The position numbers and the translations under genes are program-made. A stretch of 64,000 nt of DNA from Phaseolus vulgaris (Eukaryota; Streptophyta; Magnoliopsida; Fabales; Fabaceae), in NCBI RefSeq assembly GCF_000499845.2, contig NC_023749.2:777030-841029 (forward strand), given 5' to 3'. Below, piece after piece: positions 1-14,269 of the stretch. Under the pieces are notes generated by a model. The model saw only the letters and a list, made by a program, of their open reading frames with translations, made no database searches and was not told where the DNA came from. Each line of letters opens with the position of its first letter. Position 1 is the stretch's first letter.

Positions 1-276
1 TGACACGCTTTTAAGCAACACTGCAGCAGCCACGTTTCTCACGAAATAACGGTGATTTGTTAACCCTTCGCAGTTACTAGGCACGGTGGTGTTACTAGGC
101 ATGGTGGTGACCGGAAGCAAGTGGTGATAAATTCGCGGCGGAGGTTCAGGGAATGATCGGGATCCGCCGGCTGTGGCGGTGGTGGTGCCGCCGCGTATGA
201 ACCGCCGGAAACTGTCAGTGGATCTGAATAGTTTTCCAGAATGGTTGCTGCTTGAGCGGTTGTCTTGAAGCGTCAT
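1..276 (-). CDS. N-terminal part of an unrecognised protein, cut by the left edge
   Basis: An ATG at 276 (minus strand) opens a frame of 92 codons with no stop that runs off the window. The N-terminus is rich in Ser, Thr, Arg and Pro (starting MTLQDNRSSSNHSGKLF) and looks disordered. It turns more hydrophobic at the end (NVAAAVLLKSV), so a membrane or folded domain may begin just outside. GC content is clearly higher than in the adjacent spacer, as expected for coding DNA. Upstream, a GT donor at 413/412 and an AG acceptor at 324/323 would define a roughly 90-base intron in the 5' leader. No family is recognised. It could instead be a chance frame, but the composition and lack of stops argue for a real first coding exon. 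Confidence 0.5.
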   Translation of the reverse strand, partial: MTLQDNRSSSNHSGKLFRSTDSFRRFIRGGTTTATAGGSRSFPEPPPRIYHHLLPVTTMPSNTTVPSNCEGLTNHRYFVRNVAAAVLLKSVS

Positions 277-767
277 GCTGATCTTTGAGGTTCAGCAGTT
301 ATAATTTTGAAGACGACGCAATCTGCATTCAAAACCCCAAAATCCGAACAAAATTGAAGAATGGTTAAATTAGTTTGAACAGAAAATTGAATCGTACAGA
401 TACTTAAAATCACCTCGCTTCGATGAGAGAGATTTTCACAAAGAAACTCAAGATCCATTCTCCTAAAAAATAAAGAAATAGATTATTCTCTTGATGTCTT
501 TTTTTTAATCTTTTTATCGTTTATTAAAATTGTTTATTCTATTTTATCTATCCTAAATTAGTTGCATGATGATCAATTATAATTTTAATAAGTTGTTTCT
601 GAGTTGAATTTTAATATATTTTTTTATGTGATTTTAGTAAGATATATAACTATTACGTTCCTCTTATAATATTCAAAAAAATAATAATTACTTTCCCTAA
701 TTCTAGTGTTTAATTTTGTGATTTTCTTTGTTCCATGTGTATAATGTACTTTTATTATATCATGCAT

Positions 768-945
768 TATTGGAGATTTAACCATTGTAAATGTTTTGTT
801 GGATCTTGGAGCCTCAATAAATGTAATGCTATCAACAGTGAGGCACTGGGAAATTTAAAATCCACCAATGTGATAGTACAACTAGCACTGCTCGACCTCT
901 CTGGTTGTGTTTGAAGATGTCTTGGTAAAAGTTAAGTTAACCTGT
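768..945 (+). pseudogene. Relic of Ty3/gypsy retrotransposon aspartic protease
   Basis: Translated on the plus strand, the segment contains LLDLGASINVM, which resembles the active-site region of gypsy-type retrotransposon proteases (hydrophobic-Leu-Asp-x-Gly-Ala/Ser). Weaker similarity continues to an FEDVLVKVN stretch typical of the flap-downstream region. In-frame stops interrupt it within about 20 codons, and no reverse transcriptase, integrase or LTR is visible nearby. It is therefore a short dead fragment. Confidence 0.55.
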
Positions 946-2374
946 TAACTCGAGTATAATATCTGTTAACTCAAGTATAATATTTATTAAATATAAAAAA
1001 AATGTGTCAAAGTTTGTTTAAAAGTTTATTGGTACGGTAAATTTATGCAAGAAATTTAAATAAAAATAAAGTAAATAATTTATATAATTCAATTGAGAAA
1101 AATAAGATTGGGATTAATCTTTTTCACTCTTTTATTTTTCAATGAATAAAAACATATATCATTTCATACATATAAAAATTATTCATATCGATTCTTCGTA
1201 CACAAAATTGTTAAGAGAATTTCTTAAATATTAATTTCTCGCATATTTGTAAAAGCTCTTTATCATTACAAATAGATGTTATAAAACAATTAACATTTTG
1301 AATTTATTCCTGACATTCAAATATGTTAAGCATCATCATTTAGGTTGGATGCTTATAAGTACTTTCCAGTCAAATCTAATTATCAAAATTAATAAAAAGA
1401 TTCAAACTTTAAGAATAAAATGATAATATCAATCATCAACTAAGAACAAAATATTATAAAATAAATATCACTTCAATACACAAAAGTTTGAACATGTTAC
1501 TCTCAATCTCGAGGGAAAGACTTGGTCAGTTATTTTGGCCATTACAAGCATGAAAAGCAAGAAAAAAATATTCATGATGTTTTTCCTTGACGACCGCCTC
1601 TTTTAGAGTTTTTTTTTTATCTCTGATTATCTCCTTTTGGTGCCTAGGGTTTTTGCCTCACACCTTCTATTTAACCTAATTTGATGTAGGTTAAGTTACA
1701 TCTCGCTCAAACAAAATATTATTTGTTTAAGCGAATCTCACAAGAAAAAATTAAAATTCACTAGACTGAATTAAGTGAGCCTTGATGATGACTTATTTTT
1801 TATGACAAGTGTACAAAGTGAGAAGTAATAATTTGTGCATAAAGACGGATATCAAACTCAAAAAAAAAAAAATTATGTTCCTTATCATTTCTAGTTAAAG
1901 GAGTGTAGTTTTCACGGTTTATTGATATTCTATTTAAATAACTATATTTTTTTTTATAATATTATTAAATATTTGTATTACATAAATCTATTCATATTTA
2001 ATGTTTATTATATTATATTAAATAATCCATTATAACATATATAATAATATTAACAGTAATGATAATAATAATTAAGTTAATATATTTAACCTGTATTATT
2101 TAGTTGTGGAATTTTGGAAAAATATATAATTACAATTTTATAGCATAGAAAACACACTTAAATCAAAACAAAATTAAAATACTAACTTTTTAAATTAATT
2201 ATATATTCATTAATTAGAATAAAATAATTATTAATATCAAATAATTATATATTTTCTAATATCATAAAAAAAACACAACATATATTACATATAAAATATA
2301 AAGAGAATCACTAACTAGCACGGCAACACCAACATCACCACACCACGACTATCAAGAAAATGACCAAACAAAAC

Positions 2375-2510
2375 AATCATGCATAATCAATTATCATAAG
2401 AATGGATAATCGATTATTATGTTTTAAAAATTATGCACATAATCAATTATGTGGTAGATTTCTTAAGTATAATTGATTATGCACATGAGTAACCGATTAT
2501 CCCCTTTTCC
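2375..2510. repeat. Cluster of near-palindromic ataatcaattat / ataatcgattat 12-mers
   Basis: At least five spaced copies of TAATC(A/G)ATTA cores occur within 135 bases (for example ataatcaattat, taatcgattatt, ataatcaattatg, ataattgattat, aaccgattatcc). The core is self-complementary. I know this kind of repeat as a common dispersed motif in legume genomes; no function is claimed. Confidence 0.45.
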
Positions 2511-4126
2511 ATAAACATGAAAACATCAGCTTCAAGCTCAATATCACCTTGCACCACCACTGACCTTACACATCTTAACGAACAAGCAATCTTCACACTC
2601 CAAAGTTGACCATGCACAGTTATAATGAACATTGAAAAACAATAAGACAATTCATTCTTTCTCCTTTCCCTTCATGTGAGCGAGGACACAAGAACAAGTC
2701 ATCCTCTCTAATCCACACTCGCTTTTCTTTGCTCATCAACAGATGTAAACAAATTCGTCCAGTGAACAACCCGAATGCAAACAGAGCATGAAGGTTGTCA
2801 GAGAGACAATAATACATTTAAGTACAAAAGAACATAAAAGATACAAAGCAAACCAAATTGAAAAGAACACATAAGTAGAAAGCCCAAGAATAAAGATATT
2901 TATCATAAAGCACTAAAGAGACAAAGAACGAGAATTATAGAATAAATTATTAATTATTTGTAAGAATAACTTAACAATTTAACATTATTTACTCATTTTT
3001 TCTTTGCCACCATATTTTGGAAGACTTCGTTTTCCTATCCAACGAAACATTTTCAGACTCATTCTTCCTCCAACCACACAATTATTTCAATGACTAATTC
3101 TGGTGAGCCTTACAGCTAACACCCAATAATTTGGATAGAAAATTATTCAACACAAAAAATGACTAATTCTTGTGAGCCTTACACATTCAAAAAAATAATA
3201 ATTGCAAATCAATTGTGGCAAAGGACTTTGAAAACAAATTTACCCAAAAATATACATAAAAATATGGTACAAATATTCTGTCTGATCAAGAGAATGGGAA
3301 GACTGAGAGGATAGATACATGAAGAATTGAGAAATAGACAGTGGTTTGAATCACAAAACGTATGAAAAAAAAAAAAAAAAAATAAGAAAAAAACTTTCCA
3401 CATGGGCATGTAAACACAAACATATTATTAACCATAAGGAAATAGTAATAAATATTTTTTAATAATTTTTTATGAATATACTGATAAATTCTTTTACTCT
3501 TTTAATTATAATAAAATAATTTTAATGTTGATAAATAATAATAAATAAAATAAATTTTCTCTACATACGATGCAGCATTGGAAAACGAGTAGAAAGCAGT
3601 GGGACTGAATGACAATAGGATAAATTAAATGATGGATGATTAAATAAACATGATGCTACATTATTCACCTGTTTGACGATCAAATCAATACTTATATGGC
3701 TAGAGTGATACAAAATATTTCTTTAAAAAGAAAAAGAAAAAGAGAAAACATGGATCTAAAACTGAAGCTTGGAGCGTCAACACGGTACCAGAAGGGTCAG
3801 AGGAAAAAACCATCTGGAAGTTTAGGTCAAACAAACAGACAAAACACTGTTCTCCATATTACAAATATCGATTGAAAAACAATCTGACTAAATTTTCTGA
3901 TCATTTCCTGAAAACTATCTTCAGTAACAGCTTTTTAATAACAGTCGATGTGAAAGCTGCAGACACAGCAAGAAATTGTAGAAGCATATAGAATCAAAAC
4001 CCTGCACCTGAAATCTAGTGATGGCAGTAGTCTGTGTACATGGATGAGAGGATCAGCAATCACTGCTGCAAGACGCTAATCACACGAAAATTTTCCAAAA
4101 TCAGCAAAATGAAATCTGTAACTTGT

Positions 4127-7100
4127 TTAACTTAGTCTCACGCTCTGCCTTGTCTTGATCATCCGCTTCAGTGAACCTAACCAGGACTGGCATTCATCCC
4201 ACTCGGTAGTAGTAAGAAGAACCTGCAACACAAGTAAAAGAGCTACAGAATGTAAAAGGAGCCAAATACAATAATTTACACTTGCGAAATGCAATTGATA
4301 CCTGAATTTGTAGGGCAGAACCGAAATCACCATTGTCTAATGACTGACAAAGCTGAAGGAGCTTATCAGAAGCATTTTTGGATATATCTCCACTATTCAA
4401 CTTGGCAAACAACCCACCAAGTCTCTTTGAGTTGTCTTCTATCTCCCGCTTCTTTGCTGGGTTTGCACGGGAACCTCCCAGGGCATCTGATGTCTCGTTG
4501 AAGAGTCTTGTCAATGTTGTGACAATAGGCATTTGATGCCCTGACATAGTCAAACCAAGCAAATAATGCAACAAAGATGATGAGTGAAAAAGTAGAATTT
4601 GAGATGTTTGGTGACACAATTGTAAAATAAACACAGGAAAGTTCAGGTTTAATTTAGTCAATGTAAAATTCCCGGATACCACAGAAAAATATTACCAGGT
4701 ACTTTTGAAGTATCAGCAGTCTGTAGAGTAGGAGGTGGAGCTGGTGGTGCAGCAGCTGGTTGCACAGGTTGCACTTGAGGGGGACTGGGTGGTTGTATTG
4801 ATCCCGCTCCAGGTCTTTGGACACCACCAGAACTGGAGACTGGCATGAATCCCATTTGATTTGGGGTAGGGGCCGCAACTTGTGACAGGTTGTGGCCATG
4901 ACCTAAGCCCACTTGTGATGTAGCAGAGGGTGTAGGCTGGTAAGGTGGATTGGTGGCTGTCTGAAATAGAGAAAGTATCTGTTTAATCCACAAGTAGCTT
5001 CAAGCACTTGATAATATCAAAATTGAAATTAAAAAGGTTGACTGACATTATACAACTGAGAACCCAATGTGGGCTGCTGATATTTTTCCACATTTCTAAG
5101 CACGGGAGGAGTTTGAGGATCAAAAGTTCTCAAAGGAGGTGGTGCAACAGCAGTATTTGAGAAATTCAGCTACAAGAAATATTTAGATTTAAGAAAGCAA
5201 CAACGGAAAAAGTATAATTAACTAACTATTTGAAATTTGGCAGGAATATAACATTAAATCTTATATTAGAATTTGCTACTAAAACACACTAAACCAAGAT
5301 TCAAGATTACACAAGAGTGACGGAGCATGAATTTCCCTCATTGCACCATCTAATGATAATAAAACTAAATAAGAACGTTCCAAATCAAATATTATCGACT
5401 ATGTGTCATAGCAGAGGTTTACATTTCAAACATTCTTCTGGTATCTCAAAGAACTAGTTGCCACTGCTTGAATTTGAAATTACATTCTAAAACAACTTTT
5501 CTGCCATGTCTCCAAAATCAACTATTTGAAGTCAAAACTCACACTAAGTGCATGTTTGGCTCAACTAATTTAAAAGTGAAATGCAGTCTTTAAAAGAGAC
5601 TTGAAGAAAATATTTACTCCCCCCAAAAAAACTATAGATTATGCATATATTTGGATTAAAAATCAAGTAGCTTTATTCTATAAACATTATCCACAAACAC
5701 TACAACAGCTCTTTCTTAAGATGTAACATGATATGATAGCATACCTGGGGAGTTTGTGCAACTTGAGCAGTCTGCGGTGGAACAAACAAATTAGGCTGTT
5801 GAGGTTGCTGGGGTGGAGTAGGAGCACCATAACCTCTTCCATATCTAGGATCAAATGGCTGTTGATAGCTTTCAGGATATTGAATTCCAGAAACACCATG
5901 CTGCACTTGAGTGGATACTGACTCCTAAATGACCATTTGGCATAATTTCAAATCATAGAAAAACAGTACTTTAAGCACCAAAAGCCAAAGAACAAAGTTA
6001 AATAATCACCTGATAATAATTTCTATTATAGTTGGAATTATCAGCACCGTAATAGGACCCACCATGTGCTTGAGTATTTTCAAAAGCAGCGGTTTTGAAC
6101 TCTTTCTCTGCAACCAAATAACCATTTGAAAAGGAAACAAAAAAAGGTGAAGAAAAGACAAGTACAGAGAAAGCTTCAAAATTAGAAAAAAATAGAAACA
6201 CAAGAAGCTGAATTTTGTTCATAGGTCTCTTCAATCAAGAACCCTTGATTGATAACAAAACAATTATGGTGTTCCACCTTTGATGAACATTAACTTAACT
6301 GAAATGCAGCTCTACTACATGACGAAAGTGATTTGACAGAGGCTTTTTTTTAAGTAGAATAATGATAGAAATGACATTTATAAAAAAGAAACTTTTGGTA
6401 AAACCATTGAATTTATAAACAATTAAACACTCCATTGTTCACTAAGAAAGTTCAGAGAGTGGCAGATAAGTAACCACATGACGGATCAAGTCTTCCTAAA
6501 ACAGGAAATATTTTTTTATCACGAACTCTTCTTTCAGTTGCTAGCAATATCACCCCACTTGTTCCCCCAAAAGCACACGGTAAATTTGGTTGGAAGTATA
6601 AAATCACATCATACTATATTAGCAAAACATAGAACTATTCTATGATAAGTTTATTCATAACAAAACTATAACGATATCACTGTTCTAGTAAAAAAGAAAG
6701 AATTCATCAAGCCAAATTTGCATGCAAAATGTCACTTGCTAACAATCAGCATCTCTTTGTGTCCAAGAATTTTTTTACCAGGTTCTGTAGAAAGTGCAAT
6801 TCGATCTTTTAAAATCGTAAGTTCAGGCGACAGTTCTTCAGAACCCAAAAGTTTTAAATACTCCATCGCTGTAGTCAATAGCCCTTGACTAGCTAAAATT
6901 TCAGCATATTTCTCAACAAGCTTGCACAGAGAAGCACTAAACCGCTTCTGCCCAGTTGCCAAGGCAAGAACAATAGTCTTTTCCATTAAATCCTAACAAT
7001 ATATAATTTTGTCAATTCACAAGTTGTAATAATGTTAAGTGGGAATTTTGCAACAGTGACAACAAAAGTATTGACCTTACCTGAAGAAGGTCAACATAAG

Positions 7101-10100
7101 ATTTCCCCTCGTACTCATTAGACAGGCACCTTGACCAAATTTCAACAGTTTTATCAATATTCCCAGCACATATATAACACAGGGTTGCAGCTAATGTATT
7201 GCCAGCCCCCATTAGCTTTGAAGCAAGTGTGTCACAAAGCATGGTCCATTCATCTCTCTGAGCAAACTGTTAATATTTGATAACATGAATAATATGAGTG
7301 AAATACATAGTAACTCAATCATAAAAATTAATGGCTAATATGGAGTTTTTCTAATTTGTACTACAAGAGAAATTTTGGTCTCAACTTGATCCACTCATAA
7401 TATGACTGCTAGTAGCAACAATACAAAGACATTATAGTTAAAAGACGAAGCCAGAAGGGGAATTGATGCAGGCTTTCAAAATTCAGCAATTCTAAAGATA
7501 GCAAAATGTTAACAAGAAACAATAAACTATTAAAGGAAACCAGGGTACATTGAGAAAGAAGAGCAAATGAGTGTGAAATGCTGGTAAAACTTCATTAGGT
7601 AACTCCAAATTCGTTTATTAAGTTAAAATGACAGGAATACTAAAAGAGATGAATGTTAGTAACTATCTCAAACAATCTCTTTCTAACACTATTATTTGCT
7701 GTAAATTGAAAATCTCAAACATTTAATGAGTCTCTATTCTCTCTGCTTATCAAGAAGTAGGACTAGCTAAAATTTGCAGTTTCCAATCAATAGAAATGAG
7801 TGTATGCTAGAATTCCTCACATTAAAATGATTTCAGCACTTCAAACTCTAACCAAAAAATTTGACTGGCAGCAAGGACCGATGAGACTTACACTACAAAG
7901 AAGAGCAAGGGTTTCTTTCCAGAATTTCAGGGGCCTAGTGTTCACTAAGCTCAGTAGATCATTGCTCACCATTGCTGATACAATCTGAAAATGGTAATAA
8001 CCCACAAACACACAAGATCAATAAAAACCAAAATATCAGCTAGGTATTGAATAGAATTTGTTTGATGCTGACAGTTTATATGATGTTATCATTAGCTACC
8101 TTCAAGTATGGTGATCGGACCATTTTAAGGTATTGATCACGAGTACTTTCCCACAAGGAAGCATTCCCAACATGTGCAATGACTAATGCATCTGCCCACT
8201 TATTTGCAGAAATACATTGCAAAACTGCCCCCTTGTAGTCCCCAACAACTAAAGCATGCTGAACACTGTCATCAAATGAAGGGTCACTGCTCTCCTCCAT
8301 TTCTGCATCATCTTGAATTTTCTCAGAACCATTGGCATTTTCAGCAATATCAAAGTTGCCAACAGACGAAGATAAAGGAGTATCGGCTTTAGGACTGGGA
8401 AGATTGTTAAAGAAATCCTCTCCGTTATCAGTAGAGAAATTACTGGTTTCATTAGTAGCCACATGTCCAGTATTGTCAACAGTTGTGTCCTCCAGTCCAA
8501 GTGCATTTACTTCTTGGGAAAGTTCATCATTAATTGTGTCTTTTGCTTCACTAGGTACATTGAAACCAAGATGTGAGAGGAGTTTTGTCCGTGCAGTCCC
8601 ATCATCTTCAAACATAACTTTTAAAAAGCCCCATGTTTCCCTTTCCTCCTCAGATCTATAACATCAAAAACTTATCAGCATTGTTCAAAAGGTCAAGAGT
8701 AAGGTTAGACATCAAAAAGAAAGATCATGAGATAATATTGCACTTAGTAAATAGAACTCACTCTGATTCCTGTGATTTTTTATCACATAAAACCCTCAAC
8801 AAAGACCTTTCACCATTCTGTATGGCAGCTTCAAATTCAGAAGACCGACTCACTAGACCATTTTCAGTGACCAAATTATGCACATAAACCTAGAAAATCA
8901 GATGTAAAATGAATTCACCTAAAAGTTTTAAAAAATTTCCAAACAAATGTGATTTTAGCACCAAAACCTTACCTCAGAAGCACCAGCAGGAGAACCTGTC
9001 GATGATGCCCTGGGATGAAATGACACTAGTTTGCCTCCAAAACCAAAAGACACACCGGCAGGACGCTTGTACCATTTTGGTGCTCTCAATGGTACTGCAC
9101 AGAAAGGAAATTTCAGGAAAAGATTCAAAAAAGTTGATACCAAGGTGATCACAGGAATATAAAGTCTAGCCCAACCCTCCACAACACAAAACGAACACAG
9201 ATACACCCACAATATGCTTATGAAGAAAAGCAGCATATAGTTTTGAGTATGTCACATACAGTTGATATATGAAAAATTATAATAGCTAGCTTGAATTATT
9301 CCATACAAGTAAAGAAAAAATGTGTCACCTGCACCAAAATCATTTTCCCCAGCACCACTTTGACGGCAACCCTGTACACAATTACAAATATTACCATAAA
9401 TAATATGGTCAATACAGAGATCTACAGTAAGAGAATCTGGAATGCAAATTATTCCTATACCAAAAGGAAATTAGAAATTGGCAAAACAAATTTAAATTTG
9501 CTAGCAGTTTTATCCTTTACCTTCTTGTCTAATTTGACTTAAAAAGGAAAAATTAAATATAAGTCTAATTCCATGCAAAATGGTTATGAATAACCAATTA
9601 AGCCAAGTCTATAAAGCAAAACAGGTTTTACAAAAGGTCCAATTCAATGTCAAAAGTTGATTATAGGAAAATGCTCACCTGCTTGAAGAATGATTTAATG
9701 AAAATAAGATCATGGGGAAAAGCTACATGAGAAAAAAAAAAAGCGTTTTCCACAATGCATTCTATAATTGACAACCAGTGTCATGTTTATGAATTCAACA
9801 AAACATACTTATTATGAGTTACAACGTATTTGATTTGATAAAGAATGAGATGAACATAATGAAAAAAGACAGTAAGTTATGTAGAAAAACAAGATGAATA
9901 ATGAAGAACATTGTGAATATGGTTATATTATATTATATCAAATTTTGTAAACTTTGTATTTGTAGAGTAAAATATTAATTCATAAACCATATAAAAATTT
10001 GCATTTACATGTGATATAGTAAAATATTAATTCATCATACAATTTACACCACTCCTTCATGCTGGCACAATAACTATGATATACTGTATTTATGACCAAT

Positions 10101-13100
10101 ATAAATATTGTGAATAAAATTTAGGCATAACTAATCTATGATTTCCTTATCCATGTCACTTTGTTATATCTGTCCAATTTACCTACCCCACAAATGAATT
10201 CTTTCTACTTTAAAGCAGACTTCCACATATACTTGCTAAACAAAATCAAGTGAAGATTCACCAAAACAAAAATAAACCACCAAAATCATTTGTACCTTAA
10301 TATTATATATGCCAATTTTTCCATCAAAGGAAGATGCTGATATTATTCCAGGTATCTTGGGATACCAATGCACATCAAAATTCCAGTTGGTCCCAGCTGG
10401 CAATTCATAGGCTATCTGTACCACCACACCCAAAAAAGAAAAACCGTCACCACTGAGCAAAAGTTCTATAAATGTAAAGATCGATGCAATAAAGAAGCTC
10501 TGAAGTTCATCAAACAAAATATGAGATGGGTAAAAAAATGTCAAACACTACCTCTCCAGAAATCATGTCCCAGCATATAGTTCGGCTATCTTTACCACAG
10601 GTAAGCAAATAAGAGCTATCATTGGGACACCACGACATTGCAATCACACCTAACATGGGATATTTGGTCAACAAAACCAAATCAGATAAACTAAGAAAAC
10701 AGTGAATGAGACTTTAACTTCATAATAAAACTACATGGACTAATAAAAATTAAGATTTTGTAGAAAGCCTATAAATGACAAATCACAACCTCACATCCAT
10801 CTGCTAAAAAATTCAACAGGAATTATTGACAATCTTACAATACATTAGATTGGGTTCAAAAGCAAGAGCCAGAAAACACAGTTTTAATAAAAGAAGAGCA
10901 CAGTATAGATATCAAAAAATATAAGTAAAAAAAAATGTATCACTAACCCATACAAGATGCCTACCAGGTTGTTAGCTCAATTGCCAAAATGAAAGTAAAA
11001 CCGGGCTACCATCTAGTTTTTGGAGGGATTTAATAAGTATAGACTTTATTATACGTTTTTAGGTAAATTGCCAGGCATATTTGGCAACATTGGCTCTATA
11101 CTATTCACTATATAATAGAAGAAAATCAACCATACAAATGTACATGATTGGATACCAGTCCAAGCGTATTAGTGAAGTGTCCTTGCAGTGTTTCCAAACA
11201 AGGAATAAAAAAGGCAAAATAGGAAGCAAGGGCACTTCCAAATAGGCATCATATTCATGCCTAACATTACCAGCATGAAATTTCAAGCATACACCAGCTT
11301 ATATCTTGGAATTTTTCCACTTTATTTTTCTGAATTTTTACTTTCAGACAAATAAAAGTGGAAATACTATATAATTAAATAAACAATAGTATTTTAATCA
11401 CTCATGGAAAAAAATATTAATTCTCTTTCAATTTAAGCTTTTGTGCTTTTCAACTGATACTAATACTAGTTCCATAGATTGTACCATAACCGAGACAAGT
11501 CATGTCCCAAAGTTTCTAAAAATTGCCATTATGTCAAAGTTCTGCCCATATGGTATCCATATCTCCAGCCATATCAAAGCTTCCTAGCACTACGCCACCC
11601 TCCCTCCTCTCTATGTATAATTCACACAAATTTATATAAATAAGAGAAGAAGAAGAAGATCTAGCTAAAAGTTCAATCATCTACCCTGGCCTGATTCACA
11701 GTTAACAGTACTTGCTCACTTGCTTTACATGCTTTTTTCTTTTAACTAAAAGATCAGTGAGGAAGGGAATTAAGAAAAGCATATACACAAATTAACAGGT
11801 GCCATTACCTCTAGTGTGTCCCACAAACTCCTTTATTGGTGAAATTATATTCCTCATATCCCAAAGCTGGATCAACATGCTCATATAAGGTCAATGAATA
11901 CAACCCTTGAAATAAAAAGACATATAATCTGCAGTAAGTATACTGTACCCTCAAAGCAGGAGAGCCATCTTCATCTGATGCAACGACAAGTTGTGTGGCA
12001 ACATCAGGATTCCACTGCAAAACAGAACACCTCCTTCTAACAGAATCTGCAAAGCTGCCAGTTCACAGATGATACATAAGGTTATATTATTTTGGATGTA
12101 TAGAATACCAAACTTCTTCCTAAACGAAAGGCAAAAGATGAGCAACCGGGTTACCTTATCACTGGCTTTTGCTTCTTCAGGTCCCAGACCACTAGAAAAA
12201 TAAAACCAAAATATATATAGTATTCCACCAAACATAAACTAAGAACAGAATATAAAGAGTAGATCAAATTCATGCATCACCTGTGGTCCCATTATATGAA
12301 GTAGATGCCAATATGTGCTGGACTTTACTGTTCCAAGATAAGAATGAAATTTCTCCCTGGGAAGCAGAGCCAGTACTCTGCACCATTATCATATACACTA
12401 AATGTGTGAAATTTATTAAATTAAAAAGACAAATATCTGAAGATTACAACCATTTAATCCGTCAGAGCAGGGGCAAATGTATGTAACATGCACACTCTCA
12501 AGGGAATAATCTCGAACCTTTAGTGATGGAAAAAGATTAGGTTCGGAAGTATTGGTCAAATCCCATATGCAAATTTCACCATCCTCGGCCCCAGATGCAA
12601 GAAGATTTGGTGCAATGACATTAAACTCAAGACCACGAACCTGAAACATAAAATTATCCAGTATATGATTTTAAATTAAGCAAACTATAAACATAGTCAA
12701 GAACAATGAACAATTAAAACTTATCAGGTTGGCTTATAAAAGCAAAGCAGAACTTACTGGTCCTTTATGCCTGTCAAGGTGTCCAACACGAGGACTTTGA
12801 TTTGACTTCGAGCTGAGAAAAGTTGACAGAATAAATAAATAAACTCATTGGATGAACAGAGTAAAAATAGTAGATGAAACCAAAATCATAACTTGAATGA
12901 ATTAAGCAATGAATCAAAATATTCAAAATTACAAAATATGTTATCAGTGATGCACAGTTTGTCTACTTCAACATAAATTATTGCCTTTCTCTATTTTCGT
13001 GACAACCACTCAATAGTGTTATAATTTGAAGAGAACTTGATTTTGAGCTAGCATAGCACGATCTAAGTGATTGCCAATATAAGATCAATATTTACTTGCA

Positions 13101-14268
13101 TCGACAGACAAGGCATCCATCTATAATTACTCAGCTTGAAAATTTTGAAAGGCAAAGATGCCTTAAAATTGAGGGAAACACGTCAACATTGCATTTACAT
13201 GAAAATACTTGAATAATTCTGCACAAAGGATGTAAAATTCAGGAATTAATTGGTCATCAGAATTAATATATTTTTGGGAAACCTTCACGTCCTATTCTTC
13301 CACAGAGAAACCACTACACCCACTCGCCAGGAGAGTGAAGGAACAGAAACACAAAACTCTACAATTCTAACACTTCCAAAATATAATGAGCAGCATTATA
13401 AGCACTTAAATTATCTATAACAAAAGGTTTGGAGAGCTCTTTCCACCTAATGCATCTTTTTATTTGATGCTTTAGGAGGATACCTTACCTCCCTGCTTGT
13501 TCGCTATGATCTTCCGGAAGGAATCTTTTTTCTTTCTTCATTAAGTAGAAGACAAAAGGGGATGCAAATAGTACAGAACAGCGATATGATGCATTCATAA
13601 ATTACTATTTGAACTCAATAATCTTTAAGCACCAAATGAAAATGGTAGCTGTACTATACCAAAAAGTGATAATTATAATAATAAAAATGAAAATTATCAT
13701 TCATAATGAGAAAACAGCAATTCGAAATTGAATATTAATTTTACTTGCATCAAAATTGTATTATCCAATGAAAAAACTCCAGTGTTCCATCCCCTGATCA
13801 CTGGTGTTGAATTGTTACTCCAATTCACGCATTAAAAAACTACTCAGCCAGTGATAGGAGGCCACCTAACCCTAGAAACTTCAATGTCCACAAACAGATA
13901 TCACGCCCAATATCAAAACAAAAGCAACATGTGACAGAAAGGTTCAATTACCGGATCAGAGTGAGAGGATTCCAGATGTCAATGTGACCATCCACCAACC
14001 CGCCAGCAACGAGGCCAAGAGCGAATTCTTCGGAGCCGGAACCGTTCTTTCCCCACGTTAGACGGTTGAAGCGGTCGGTGCTCGGGCACTCGGCGACGAG
14101 TGGCAGTTCCGAATCGTCAGACTGAAAATCAAGCTTGAATATCTCAAGATTTGCGGAGGAGCTAAAGGACAGATCAACGGCGCCAGCCATGGTCCCGGCA
14201 GCCAGGTACGGCGCGTCGGGCGCCAGCGCTACCGACGCCGATCGATTCACCCCTTTTATGCACGCCAT
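4127..14268 (-). CDS. SEC31B: COPII coat protein SEC31 (SEC31 homolog B-like), 22 exons, 1117 aa
   Basis: SEC31 pairs with SEC13 to form the outer cage of COPII vesicles that carry cargo from the ER. Exons (minus strand): 14268-13952, 12812-12758, 12640-12518, 12377-12281, 12191-12155, 12054-11949, 11866-11809, 10649-10552, 10415-10296, 9371-9329, 9094-8973, 8889-8762, 8655-8100, 7984-7892, 7266-7081, 6992-6779, 6107-6010, 5924-5745, 5169-5047, 4960-4696, 4540-4302, 4222-4127. They total 3354 bases, in frame throughout. Residues 1 to about 340 are WD40 repeats (start [36 protein letters not shown] blades). About 435-800 is the alpha-solenoid ([16 protein letters not shown]). About 820-1006 is Pro/Gln-rich, where SEC23 binding is known. 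From 1007 the SRA1-like tail begins ([14 protein letters not shown]). The length fits plant SEC31B. No breaks are seen. Confidence 0.97.
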
Positions 14269-14269
14269 T

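Larger units (their letters stand above)
460..3990. other. AT-rich intergenic spacer
   Basis: No gene is supported here. The stretch holds long A/T runs, a gypsy protease relic (listed separately), a cluster of ataatcaattat-type 12-mers near 2380-2510, and a short direct duplication of an ATGACTAATTCTG/TGTGAGCCTTACA block at about 3090 and 3158. Short open frames in it are low-complexity. Confidence 0.6.

Noticed and set aside
4194..4682. 162-codon minus-strand frame read as one gene
   Set aside because: Only its central part (exon 21 of SEC31) is coding; the two ends are intron.
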